64,000 nucleotides of DNA from a virus: positions 1 through 64,000 of the IMG/VR virus record IMGVR_UViG_3300046780_000148; one strand, given 5' to 3'. The translations under genes and the position numbers were made by a program. Shown here one piece after another: positions 23,501 to 31,455 of the stretch. Every line of letters begins with the position of its first letter. Positions within the stretch are counted from its first letter, which is position 1. The notes beneath the pieces were generated by a model that searched no databases, was not told where the DNA came from, and was given only the letters and a program-made list of their open reading frames with translations.

Positions 23501-23847
23501 TGGAACTTTCAGGCTTTGAGAAGGTCATTGACATCGTCTGGGGTCCCTCGATGGACACCCCAGAACATATTGTACCGCCCGAATATGACTTCGTGTACAC
23601 GATCGGAGTCCGCGGTGGATACTATCTCGAGTTCACACTCGAACAGTTCGAAGCCCTTCGAGCGGAGCTTCGATCGGTCATGCTTAGTCCGATTAATCTT
23701 CGGCGAGAGTACTATCAACGTGAAGGCTTCTGGTCACCTGAGGAAGAGCAAGAACGTCGTGCACCTCAGTCGATAGAGGAACCGTACACCACGTACGCTC
23801 ATGGGTCGGAACCAGGCAAACAAATTCCGATGGTAGACCTAGACTGA
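23500..23847 (+). CDS. Hypothetical protein
   Basis: 115 residues, TAATG overlap. Acidic C-terminus. No family recognised. Confidence 0.6.
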   Translation: MELSGFEKVIDIVWGPSMDTPEHIVPPEYDFVYTIGVRGGYYLEFTLEQFEALRAELRSVMLSPINLRREYYQREGFWSPEEEQERRAPQSIEEPYTTYAHGSEPGKQIPMVDLD

Positions 23848-23910
23848 CAGGTACCGGAATCTGCATCCAAGCCCTGTGGAGCTCTGGATGTAGGTTCTGG
23901 AGCGTGTCAG
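23844..23910 (+). promoter_or_regulatory. Long nested intergenic hairpin
   Basis: Outer CTGACA/TGTCAG, then a 16-bp inner stem CCGGAATCTGCATCCA / TGGATGTAGGTTCTGG with several G-U pairs. The loop carries GCCCTGTGGAGCTC, one copy of the CCACAGGGC motif. GAAAGGAAGTC and the next ATG follow. Confidence 0.6.
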
Positions 23911-23938
23911 TACTGGACTGAACGCTAGAAAGGAAGTC

Positions 23939-24133
23939 ATGGGTTACTCTGAAGAGCAGGATCCTACTGCAGAGTTCGATGCGATCCCGGCAGACAGTCC
24001 GATGGCCCCTTACGACGATGTACCCGAGTTCGGTACGGAAGAGACAGAGGACGGCGAAGGTACTGACGGTGATCTAGTTGAGGAGGACAACGATGCGACT
24101 TCACTTGTTCCCGAGCCGGACACGCAAGGCTAG
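23939..24133 (+). CDS. Very acidic small protein
   Basis: 64 residues with about one third Asp/Glu, so it may mimic DNA or simply be disordered. Good GAAAGGAAG site. No family recognised. Confidence 0.6.
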   Translation: MGYSEEQDPTAEFDAIPADSPMAPYDDVPEFGTEETEDGEGTDGDLVEEDNDATSLVPEPDTQG

Positions 24134-24362
24134 GACCGTGGAACAGTTTGAAGGAACTAAGGTTCCTAACGAGTCCTCTCCTCTAGGAGGTATTAAGCCG
24201 GAGGTCGAGATGTACAACGGATACTGCCTGAAGTGTCGTCAGAAGCAGGACTTCGCAGGCACTGTCGTAGTCACTAACTTTTCTCGCATGGCTAAGGGCC
24301 CGTGCAGTGTCTGCGGTACTACCATCAATCGCATGCTGAAAAAGGTGTCCAATGAAAGCTAG
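24093..24362 (+). CDS. Zinc-ribbon protein, DUF5679-like
   Basis: 89 residues; the ATG follows GAGGAGGACAACG, although this overlaps the previous gene by 41 bases. Residues about 45-85 read YNGYCLKCRQKQDF, then KGPCSVCGTTINRML, the layout of small DUF5679 zinc ribbons common in phages. Function unknown. Confidence 0.65.
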   Translation: MRLHLFPSRTRKARTVEQFEGTKVPNESSPLGGIKPEVEMYNGYCLKCRQKQDFAGTVVVTNFSRMAKGPCSVCGTTINRMLKKVSNES

Positions 24363-24528
24363 CGATCTGATCTGGCGACTTCAAGAAGACCTGGAAAAGT
24401 ATGGCGATCACGATGTTCTTGCTATGGACGAAGACGTAATCGTATATGATGTAGACAATCTTGTCTATGCAACAGACGATGACGAGCCACGCAGTATTCT
24501 GTATCTAGTTTTGCACGAAGAACAGTAA
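24352..24528 (+). CDS. KAS-type small protein (paralog of 14354 gene)
   Basis: 58 residues, 11-base overlap upstream. KASDLIWRLQEDLEKYGDHD matches the start of the 14354 product. Acidic second half. Confidence 0.65.
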   Translation: MKASDLIWRLQEDLEKYGDHDVLAMDEDVIVYDVDNLVYATDDDEPRSILYLVLHEEQ

Positions 24529-24534
24529 TAAGCT

Positions 24535-24648
24535 TGGGTGGAAGCACTGGCGGCATAGTGCACCGTGGTACCAGCTGCGAATGAAGTCATAGTATGGTCG
24601 ATATGACTCGCAGTGCGGAGGTAGTCGGTTCGACTCCGACCCACCCAA
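24535..24648 (+). ncRNA. tRNA-like element 4
   Basis: Perfect 7-bp acceptor TGGGTGG/CCACCCA (24535-24541/24641-24647), D arm GCACT-GGCGGCAT-AGTGC with the GG pair, T arm GTCGG-TTCGACT-CCGAC. Between D and T arms lie 62 bases that fold as a long hairpin: TACC/GGTA, CTGCGA/TCGCAG and AGTCATA/TATGACT with a 10-base loop. I can find no 5-bp stem with a 7-base loop and T33, so no anticodon can be assigned. Confidence 0.6.
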
Positions 24649-24659
24649 CGAAAGGGGGT

Positions 24660-24983
24660 ATGATGGCAAAGTTTGTCGTCTTTACCAAGAAGAAGCTGTT
24701 CAAGATGAAACAGAAGCAGGCAGAACGAATTAAGGCTGCTCGCGAAGAAGCCTACGATGCTGGGATGGGTGAGGGCAAGCTTAAGCAGGCATGGGCTAAC
24801 GATAACCTTACGGCTGCTGTGATCTTCACGCTAGGGTCGAAGCTCCTCCAGGATGGGGACGATCGAGCTAACATCTCGGTCACGTTTGAGAAGAGCCTGA
24901 TCGGATCAGTGGTCCTGATTAGTAAGGAGAGTCACGGAACCCAGATCACGTACACGGCAGTGCCTAAGGACTTGATGCCATGA
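24660..24983 (+). CDS. Basic hypothetical protein
   Basis: 107 residues from ATGATG after AAAGGGGGT; the in-frame extension to 24594 runs into the tRNA-like element and was rejected. Lys-rich helix first, beta-rich second half. Confidence 0.65.
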   Translation: MMAKFVVFTKKKLFKMKQKQAERIKAAREEAYDAGMGEGKLKQAWANDNLTAAVIFTLGSKLLQDGDDRANISVTFEKSLIGSVVLISKESHGTQITYTAVPKDLMP

Positions 24984-25615
24984 CGATCGAGTACGGGGAC
25001 GGGGGCTTCGATCAACTTTACAAGTTCAACCTTCCCGTTGTTAAGAAGCTTTCCCTGGCGAATCTAGAAGCCGAAGAACGCCTCAATCGTATGCAAAACC
25101 CTACCTATGAAGGGTACATCGGAGAGATCCAGAACTACAATGCCGAAGACGTTGCGTTCACTCGGGATTGGTTCTCCGCAGGATTGTTTGGTCTACGAAA
25201 GGAGCGTGACGAATCTGAGCCTTGGGACTATCGACAAGCAACGGGTACGATAATCAATGTAGAAGGAGCAAACATGAATTTCGAATCGGGCGTTAACGAG
25301 TACGGAGATGAAGATCTTCGTAATGAACTGGATCGGCGTGAGAAGCAGGCCCTCGCGGACAAGAAGATGGGGATGCTCGACGCATACGGTGAAGACGTAT
25401 ACACGAACGGTCAGGTCTTCACGTTCAACAAGCGCTTTGGTACCAGCGACGTCTTCTACCAGTATGTTGTACTTCGTACGAACGATGTTTGGTACATAAC
25501 GGGTAAAGACGCGGGCAAGCAATTCACGTGGAAGAACCTGGTTCTGTTCTGTCTTTCGGGACCTCATCCCGTTGACGTAGAAGACTTCGTTGAACTGGTT
25601 CCTAAGGTTGGCTAA
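24980..25615 (+). CDS. Hypothetical protein with internal start
   Basis: 211 residues, ATGA overlap. A second ribosome binding site, AAGGAGCAAAC, precedes an in-frame ATG at 25274, so a shorter 113-residue form may also be made or two genes may have fused. No family recognised. Confidence 0.6.
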   Translation: MTIEYGDGGFDQLYKFNLPVVKKLSLANLEAEERLNRMQNPTYEGYIGEIQNYNAEDVAFTRDWFSAGLFGLRKERDESEPWDYRQATGTIINVEGANMNFESGVNEYGDEDLRNELDRREKQALADKKMGMLDAYGEDVYTNGQVFTFNKRFGTSDVFYQYVVLRTNDVWYITGKDAGKQFTWKNLVLFCLSGPHPVDVEDFVELVPKVG

Positions 25616-25914
25616 TGCCTAACAACGACGAGCTCTTCAAGCAGATGGAACTCGACGACCTTGCCGATCAAGTTAAGGCAACGCCGATCGACTACGCACG
25701 CATGAGGGGCAGAGCACCACAGAGCGTATATGCAGCGCTAAGAAAACAGCGCGACGAATTCAAATCTGAACAGTGTCAATGTGGCCGTAGAGTAATTGAC
25801 ATCGAACAAGCAGACAAATATTTCGGATACACAAAGGAGACAGAAGATGGCGAGCAGAACAGCGAAGATGTTGGTGACACCGAAGGACGCGACGGAGATG
25901 AAGACGACAGCTAA
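25615..25914 (+). CDS. Possible helix-turn-helix protein with acidic tail
   Basis: 99 residues, TAATG overlap. Residues about 22-60 (TPIDYARMRGRAPQSVYAAL) look like a small helix-turn-helix, followed by CQCG and a Glu/Asp-rich end. Confidence 0.55.
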   Translation: MPNNDELFKQMELDDLADQVKATPIDYARMRGRAPQSVYAALRKQRDEFKSEQCQCGRRVIDIEQADKYFGYTKETEDGEQNSEDVGDTEGRDGDEDDS

Positions 25915-26611
25915 CCTTTCCTTCGTTTGTACTGAGGATGGTTGCAAGCGAGCTTTCACTTTGCAGCGAGGGCTTTCGAAGCACGTGAACGCTATGCACA
26001 CCAAGAAGGACGTAGAAGCCGCGTCAGAGAGCGACTCGGTCGAAGGTACCAACGACGTCGGTGCTGCTTGGGCAGTTCACCACCAGACAGGCAAGAGTCG
26101 CTACGCACACAAGAAACCGTTCGACGTCTGCACAGCCGTCCCCTGTGTTCACATCAATAAGATGAAGCGGTCGCAGTACACTCTTGCACGACTTAACGTA
26201 GCAGGAAATGTGCACCCAGCAAAGCGCGAGCAGAGTACTACTACTCTGACGTGCGACGGTACTTGTGGCAAGAAGCGTACGTTCGCAGCCTCGTCTGCAT
26301 TCATGGCACACGAAGCCAACGAGCACAACTCAGGTCGTAAGCCTGTTATGGCGGGAACTGATTGGTCTGCTGAGGACCTCGAGGACTTCGAGAAGATGGC
26401 CGAAGAGGATGAGCGACTCGAAAGTCCCCTGGACGAAATCCGAAACGTCTTGGGACGTGAACCCAATCTGACCCCGCGCCCTGTGGTTGTTCCGGCAGCG
26501 AAAGGGGTCCGCGTTCACGTTGAACATGGCACGCTCTTCGTAGACAACGCGAAGGCAGATGTCGACAGTTTTGTTAGCGGACTGCGAATTGCAATCAAAG
26601 TCACAAAGTAA
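25847..26611 (+). CDS. C2H2 zinc-finger protein
   Basis: 254 residues from the ATG after AAGGAGACAGAAG, overlapping the previous gene by 68 bases. Finger 1 reads FVCTEDGCKRAFTLQRGLSK followed by HVNAMH: C-x4-C-x12-H-x4-H with the usual F and L core positions. Finger 2 reads LTCDGTCGKKRTFAASSAFM then AHEANEH. A long acidic linker and a beta-rich C-terminus follow. Classical C2H2 fingers are unusual in phages. It sits 12 bases before the SNF2 helicase, so the two may act together on DNA; that is inference. Confidence 0.7.
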   Translation: MASRTAKMLVTPKDATEMKTTANLSFVCTEDGCKRAFTLQRGLSKHVNAMHTKKDVEAASESDSVEGTNDVGAAWAVHHQTGKSRYAHKKPFDVCTAVPCVHINKMKRSQYTLARLNVAGNVHPAKREQSTTTLTCDGTCGKKRTFAASSAFMAHEANEHNSGRKPVMAGTDWSAEDLEDFEKMAEEDERLESPLDEIRNVLGREPNLTPRPVVVPAAKGVRVHVEHGTLFVDNAKADVDSFVSGLRIAIKVTK

Positions 26612-26623
26612 TAGGAGGTTGTA

Positions 26624-28186
26624 GTGCTAAAGCTCAGGCCGTTCCAGATCGAGTGCGTGGATAAACTGTTGAACGAACCTTCATCCATCATCGGTGACGA
26701 TATGGGTTTGGGAAAGACAGTTGAAGGTATTGCACTCGACATGGCTAGGAGAGATGCGGCTCCTAGGGGAAAGAAGCGTACACTGGTCATTGCACCTATG
26801 AGCATGCTTTCCTCTTGGGAAGAACACTTCACTGACTGGCAGCCTGGGCTTACTACTATAGTTATCAACCCCAAGAACCGAGATGCGTTCCTACTTGCGG
26901 TAGAGAAGGGGTCGTACGACGTCTACATCATGCACTGGGATGTCGTACGACTCCTTCCCGACCTCGCTAAGTACAAGTGGTTCCACATCATTGCAGATGA
27001 GGCTCACAGGGTTGCTAATCGTGAAGCACAGGTAACTGTGCGTAGTAAGAAGATCCCCCGTCAGTTCTTGACAGAGCTCTCTGGCACACCTATGACGACT
27101 AGACCCGATCAGTTCTGGTCGTTGTTGAATTGGCTTAAGCCTAAAGTGTTCACGTCGTACCACCGCTTCTATGAACGCCACGTTGTGTCAATCAAGCACG
27201 ACAACTCTGGAGACTGTAAGGGGGTGTTTAAGAATGGGCAGACGTGTGGTAAGGGTCATAAGGTATCATTCAAGCAAATCATTGGTGTGCAAAACATCGA
27301 TGAACTGCTACGTACTATCCAACCGTACTACGTACGTCGCCTCAAGGAGGACGTACTCAAGGACTTGCCTCCCAAGCAGTTCACCAGGATCACCGTTAAG
27401 TTGGGCCCGCAGCAACGTAAGGTATACGATCAGATGCGTGATGAGATGCTCGCATGGATCGGTGAAAACGAAGACCAGCCACTGGCCGCTCCGATGGCAA
27501 TTGCTAAGCTAGTTCGGTTGCAACAATTAGCTTGTGCATATGCCAACGTGCGGTGGGAAAAAGTTCGTGCAATTAATCCTGACTGGCCATCTGGAGGCAT
27601 TCCAGAGGAAAAGTACGATGAGAGTTTAGGCATACCAAAAAGTTCAGAACCTGAAAAGTATCATCTAGTCGATAAGCAAATCGTAACTCTGATGGATCCG
27701 TCGTCCAAGCTAGATGCGTGCATGGAGATCCTGAATGACAACCCCGACAAGCAGTTCGTCGTCTTCAGTCAAAGCAAGCAAGTTATCAATCTTCTTGCCA
27801 AACGATTGGAAGCTGCGAAGATATCCCACGGGGTATTTACTGGTGACACTTCGCCGGATAATCGCACTGACATTCGAACCGCGTTCCAAGCAGGGCATCT
27901 ACGCGTCTTCGCAGGGACTATCCAAGCAGGAGGAGAGGGCATTACTCTTACTGCAGCTTCAACGGTCATCTTCCTCGATAGAGCCTGGTCGCCGGCGAAG
28001 AATAGGCAGGCTGAGGATCGTTGTCATCGTATTGGACAAAAGGATTCGGTACAGATCATAGACATTGTTGCAGTCAATACTATTGATGCTGGACGACTTC
28101 AACGTATCGAAACGAACTGGCAATTCATTAAGCAGCTGTTGGGAGATAAGGATGCTAAAACTAAACCAGAAGGAGCGTACGTATGA
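26624..28186 (+). CDS. SNF2-family helicase/ATPase
   Basis: 520 residues from GTG after GGAGGTTGTA. RecA-like domain 1 has Q-motif-type LRPFQIECVDKLL, Walker A DDMGLGKT (about 24-31), VIAPMSMLSSW, DEAH (about 127-130) and SGTPMTT. A Cys/His-rich insertion (CKGVFKNGQTCGKGH, about 200-214) is unusual. Domain 2 ends in AGGEGITLTAASTVIFLDRA and the arginine-finger motif RCHRIGQKDSVQ. Such proteins translocate on duplex DNA without unwinding; in phages they are linked to replication, recombination or remodelling. Confidence 0.9.
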   Translation: MLKLRPFQIECVDKLLNEPSSIIGDDMGLGKTVEGIALDMARRDAAPRGKKRTLVIAPMSMLSSWEEHFTDWQPGLTTIVINPKNRDAFLLAVEKGSYDVYIMHWDVVRLLPDLAKYKWFHIIADEAHRVANREAQVTVRSKKIPRQFLTELSGTPMTTRPDQFWSLLNWLKPKVFTSYHRFYERHVVSIKHDNSGDCKGVFKNGQTCGKGHKVSFKQIIGVQNIDELLRTIQPYYVRRLKEDVLKDLPPKQFTRITVKLGPQQRKVYDQMRDEMLAWIGENEDQPLAAPMAIAKLVRLQQLACAYANVRWEKVRAINPDWPSGGIPEEKYDESLGIPKSSEPEKYHLVDKQIVTLMDPSSKLDACMEILNDNPDKQFVVFSQSKQVINLLAKRLEAAKISHGVFTGDTSPDNRTDIRTAFQAGHLRVFAGTIQAGGEGITLTAASTVIFLDRAWSPAKNRQAEDRCHRIGQKDSVQIIDIVAVNTIDAGRLQRIETNWQFIKQLLGDKDAKTKPEGAYV

Positions 28187-28278
28187 CTCTTAGGTGGCAA
28201 GTAATTGTTGGTACAGTCGCACTAGTCGTATATCTGGGTGCGGGACTATTCCTTCTCGCGATGGGATGGATTGTATGA
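28183..28278 (+). CDS. 31-residue membrane micro-protein
   Basis: ATGA overlaps at both ends. Hydrophobic helix VIVGTVALVVYLGAGLFLLA, ending MGWIV. Confidence 0.55.
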   Translation: MTLRWQVIVGTVALVVYLGAGLFLLAMGWIV

Positions 28279-28448
28279 ACAAGTGCAAGGCTAAGAAGCT
28301 CATAGCACTAATAGATGTGTCCGAACCTATTCTTCTGACTTGTGATGGTGCACAAGACCACACGACCAATTGGCACCGTAGCACCTTGACGGACGAGTTC
28401 GATGACAGCAAGGTCGAGATTAAGTGGAAGGAACTTCCTAATGGATGA
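28275..28448 (+). CDS. Small hypothetical protein
   Basis: 57 residues, ATGA overlap. Mixed composition with two Cys; no family recognised. Confidence 0.6.
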   Translation: MNKCKAKKLIALIDVSEPILLTCDGAQDHTTNWHRSTLTDEFDDSKVEIKWKELPNG

Positions 28449-28617
28449 GCCTGTCCAGGTCTTTGTGTCGACCGACTACTATGATTGTTTGTTTTGTCCA
28501 AAGATGATTGAGCTCGGTGATCGTATCGGGAACGTAAAGTTGGGTAAGACAAGCGAGATGGCACACGAAGAGTGTCTTATCGATAACGACTACGACATCG
28601 CGGAGGCTGCAGAGTGA
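28441..28617 (+). CDS. Small CxxC protein
   Basis: 58 residues from the ATG after AAGGAACTTCCTA. YYDCLFCPKMIELGD plus a later HEEC gives a plausible zinc site. Confidence 0.6.
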   Translation: MDEPVQVFVSTDYYDCLFCPKMIELGDRIGNVKLGKTSEMAHEECLIDNDYDIAEAAE

Positions 28618-28850
28618 ACCATTTCTATCTGTCCGATCCAGCTAAGATCGACCTTGGCAAGCTTAGGGAGGAAGCACAGAATCGTCTCGACCCTAGGGGG
28701 ACCTATCGAGGACAGAAGCCCAGTGAGAGCATCATTCACTTTCACCCCAAGTACAATCCAGTACTGCAGGGATATGCAAAGACCAAAGCAGAGTATTCCT
28801 GCGAAGGATTCGAACACGAGGAGTACAAGTTCGAGGAGGTGCAGCTCTAG
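28614..28850 (+). CDS. Small hypothetical protein
   Basis: 78 residues from GTG, GTGA overlap. No family recognised. Confidence 0.6.
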   Translation: MNHFYLSDPAKIDLGKLREEAQNRLDPRGTYRGQKPSESIIHFHPKYNPVLQGYAKTKAEYSCEGFEHEEYKFEEVQL

Positions 28851-29248
28851 TGGCTAGACTCGTTCTCATTCAGTTTGCCAACAACGCTGAAGCAGAAGCG
28901 TATGTCGCGAGCCTCCGCACGGGCAAGTCTTTCGTCAGTGCTCCACAGGACGATGGGGACTACAAGGTAGTCGAGGTGGCGCCCCAGGTGCTTGGCATGT
29001 ACGGAAGACCAACGACCTTCTGTGTCTGCGAGGATACTAAGTACAATCAGGTTCGTGGGGCAAAGCTTGGCTGGTGGGTCTGTGCTAAGTGTAATAAGGC
29101 TCGACCAGAACGTGATCAGATCCCCGCAAATCTTCTAGCAGGAGAAGATGATACTAGGTCACTGGACGACAAGCGACCGTTCGTATCCATTGGAACAGTT
29201 CAGCGAGTCGAGTGGTGTGAGAAGCACAAGAACATCCCCAATCCTTAG
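28850..29248 (+). CDS. Cysteine-containing hypothetical protein
   Basis: 132 residues from a GTG inside TAGTGG. Contains FCVC, WVCAKCNKARPE and a later WCEKH, consistent with a zinc ribbon. Confidence 0.6.
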   Translation: MARLVLIQFANNAEAEAYVASLRTGKSFVSAPQDDGDYKVVEVAPQVLGMYGRPTTFCVCEDTKYNQVRGAKLGWWVCAKCNKARPERDQIPANLLAGEDDTRSLDDKRPFVSIGTVQRVEWCEKHKNIPNP

Positions 29249-29257
29249 GAGACGTAC

Positions 29258-29383
29258 GTGAAACGCTTTTGGCTTTACGTCGTTGCAGGTATTCTGGGTT
29301 TGACTATCGGAGCAGCTATCGCATCGCAAGCATATGCAGGTCAGCCCAACTTGCGAGGCGCTACGTTTAGTTGCACTAAATAA
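29258..29383 (+). CDS. 41-residue secreted or membrane peptide
   Basis: GTG after TAGGAGACGTAC. MKRFWLYVVAGILGLTIGAA then IASQAYA reads as a signal peptide with a SQAYA cut, leaving only about 15 residues with one Cys. Otherwise a membrane anchor. Confidence 0.55.
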   Translation: MKRFWLYVVAGILGLTIGAAIASQAYAGQPNLRGATFSCTK

Positions 29384-29391
29384 TTGTTAGC

Positions 29392-29437
29392 TCAAAGGGA
29401 TCGATCGCATTGGTCGGTCCTCTTGAACCCACAATTA
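29392..29437 (+). terminator. Terminator-like hairpin
   Basis: Stem TCAAAGGGATCGA (29392-29404) / TCGGTCCTCTTGA (29414-29426), extended by TAATTGT/ACAATTA outside. It separates the SNF2 operon from the P2 promoter at 29445. No long T run. Confidence 0.55.
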
Positions 29438-29444
29438 ATTACGA

Positions 29445-29481
29445 TTGACATCTTGTAGAACCTTGTGACCCCGAGTATAAT
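29445..29481 (+). promoter_or_regulatory. Promoter family P2
   Basis: TTGTAG-N17-TATAAT with an upstream TTGACA. It shares TTGACNTCTTGTAGA and TTGTGA with the 20509 promoter, but its palindrome is degenerate. It drives the replication block. Confidence 0.65.
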
Positions 29482-29504
29482 TAGTTTAAGGAGGAAATAA
29501 AAAA

Positions 29505-30845
29505 TTGCTAACGATTAAATCCCTCAAAGACGTAAACGATTACATCACAGAAAATCTCGTACACAGTATTCACGTATCAGAACGCAAGAGCTTCCGAGGA
29601 TGTCGCCGACGTCACAACTGGGTGTATAGGGATCTGTACTACCCCACGATGACTGCCAAGCCCCTCGAGTTCGGTATTGCGTATCACGCTGCGGCCGAAC
29701 ACTGGTACAATCCAGAGACGTGGAACATCGACAACGAGTCCCGTGAACTGGAAACTATCCTGGTCTTCAAGAAGCACTGCATGGACCAGATGGATGACTA
29801 CAAGAAGAAACACTTGCCGGAGTGGGAAGTCCTCGACGATGAAATCGTAAAGGACTACGACGAGCGCGTTGAGCTTGGGTTCGCTATGCTCAAGCAGATG
29901 TTCACTACATCCTACGAGATCGACGAAGAGTATCGTCCGGTCGGGGTAGAGGTTCCGTTCGAAGTCCCTATCAAGGATTCTGACGGCAACGACATCTGGT
30001 GCAAGTGCCAACGCTGCTGGAAGAAGTACGTAGCGTTCGTAGCCAAGCAGTGGTCCGACTGGGAAGCCATTTGCAATGATGGCGAATCTAAGGTGCTTCC
30101 CCCGAAGCCTTCTCTGGTCATTAGCGAACTCGAGTACAGAGGGGGCTCGTGGAAGATTTGGATGGGACTCCCAGTCACTCTGGGCGGCAGAATTGATGCA
30201 CTCTTCCAGGACAAGTATGGTCGATACTGGATCGTAGACTGGAAGACAGCTGCGCGGCTTTCCGTCGGTGAACCTGGATCGCCCGACGACTTCCTCTGGC
30301 TTGACGATCAGATCACCTCATACTGTTGGGCCCTGTGGTTGTTGGGGATCGACGTTGCCGGGTTCATTTATCATGAGCAGAAGAAGGCAATGCTCGAAGA
30401 GCCTGAGCCTATGTCTCGTAGGTACAAGGGTTGTCTGTACAGCCAGAACAAGCAGAAGAACTTTGACGCCACCGCGTACGAAGCAACGGTCAAGATCTTT
30501 GATCCCGAAGCCTATCATGCAGGCCTGTATACGGATTTCATTTTCCACCTGCAAACGGACGTGGGTGCGTTCTATAAGCGACACACCATCCACCGCAACG
30601 AGAATGAGCTGATCGAAGCAGGCATTAATATTGCCCTCGAGGCTCTCGACATGACAGATCCTAACCTTCGGATCTATCCCAGTCCTGGACGATTTGCTTG
30701 TGGCTATTGTGCCTTCAAAGAACCTTGCCTAGGCAAGAATCGTGGTGAAGACTACGTCTACACCTTAGACACGATGTTCGAAAAGCGTACGAAGTTGTAC
30801 TATGAGACCGCAGCACCTAATACTGACAAGCCGAGTCGATCATGA
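29505..30845 (+). CDS. Cas4/RecB-type PD-(D/E)XK nuclease
   Basis: 446 residues from TTG with AAGGAGG 13 bases upstream. N-terminal Cys in FRGCRRRHNW; nuclease core LGGRIDALFQDKYGRYWIVD followed by WKTA (about 228-252), giving the D and (D/E)xK acidic-lysine set; C-terminal FACGYCAFKEPCLG supplies three Cys. With the first Cys these could hold an Fe-S cluster as in Cas4/AddB. It sits directly upstream of a Sak4-like ATPase and SSB, so it probably resects DNA ends for recombination. Confidence 0.8.
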   Translation: MLTIKSLKDVNDYITENLVHSIHVSERKSFRGCRRRHNWVYRDLYYPTMTAKPLEFGIAYHAAAEHWYNPETWNIDNESRELETILVFKKHCMDQMDDYKKKHLPEWEVLDDEIVKDYDERVELGFAMLKQMFTTSYEIDEEYRPVGVEVPFEVPIKDSDGNDIWCKCQRCWKKYVAFVAKQWSDWEAICNDGESKVLPPKPSLVISELEYRGGSWKIWMGLPVTLGGRIDALFQDKYGRYWIVDWKTAARLSVGEPGSPDDFLWLDDQITSYCWALWLLGIDVAGFIYHEQKKAMLEEPEPMSRRYKGCLYSQNKQKNFDATAYEATVKIFDPEAYHAGLYTDFIFHLQTDVGAFYKRHTIHRNENELIEAGINIALEALDMTDPNLRIYPSPGRFACGYCAFKEPCLGKNRGEDYVYTLDTMFEKRTKLYYETAAPNTDKPSRS

Positions 30846-31063
30846 CACCGGAACAGCATAGAGTTCTGATGAAAGAGATGCTGAAGCTTCGATGGCCCGA
30901 AGCCATACCGTTGGCTATCTTTTTGGTCATCACGGCCTTTCCGTTGAATGGCGTTGGGATATTCATTGCTGGAACCTCATTCGGTATTAGCATAACTATC
31001 CATGTATATAAGTGCCTTCGTATAGCAAAAGAATGGACGGAGAAGAACAATGCAGCGCCTTAA
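30842..31063 (+). CDS. Two-helix membrane protein
   Basis: 73 residues, ATGA overlap. Hydrophobic about 22-55, probably two short helices separated by Gly, with charged ends. Confidence 0.6.
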   Translation: MTPEQHRVLMKEMLKLRWPEAIPLAIFLVITAFPLNGVGIFIAGTSFGISITIHVYKCLRIAKEWTEKNNAAP

Positions 31064-31262
31064 GATCACAGCTGTTACGTACACCGAAGTGGATGAAACT
31101 GATACGCAGGCTTGGAATCTTCAAGATGGATCGCCTGCAGACATTATGCTCCGACAACTTCAAGAGGGCGAAGTCTACATCGAAGAGATTGCAGAGGCCC
31201 ACTACAACGATGAAGATATGTTGAATGTCATGACCTTCACAGTCGAGGTAGTCGATGCCTGA
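31050..31262 (+). CDS. Small acidic protein
   Basis: 70 residues, 14-base overlap upstream. Acidic, beta at both ends. No family recognised. Confidence 0.6.
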   Translation: MQRLKITAVTYTEVDETDTQAWNLQDGSPADIMLRQLQEGEVYIEEIAEAHYNDEDMLNVMTFTVEVVDA

Positions 31263-31455
31263 GATCAATATGGTGGGACTTACTAAGTACACCTTTGACG
31301 AACTTTCAGAATCTTGTCAAGCAGAACTTCGCCTCGTTGTAGAAGGTCTAGCGTTAGCCAATCCTGATTGGCTCGGTATGCAAATCACTATCGAGTACAT
31401 GGACGCCGAGAAGGCTTACTTGACGTGCAAGGTGGCGATGCCCAGTGTCGAGTGA
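31255..31455 (+). CDS. Small hypothetical protein
   Basis: 66 residues, 8-base overlap upstream. No family recognised. Confidence 0.6.
   Translation: MPEINMVGLTKYTFDELSESCQAELRLVVEGLALANPDWLGMQITIEYMDAEKAYLTCKVAMPSVE

Noticed and set aside
24594-24659. N-terminal extension of the 24660 gene
   Set aside because: It would translate through the tRNA-like element; the ATG after AAAGGGGGT is better.
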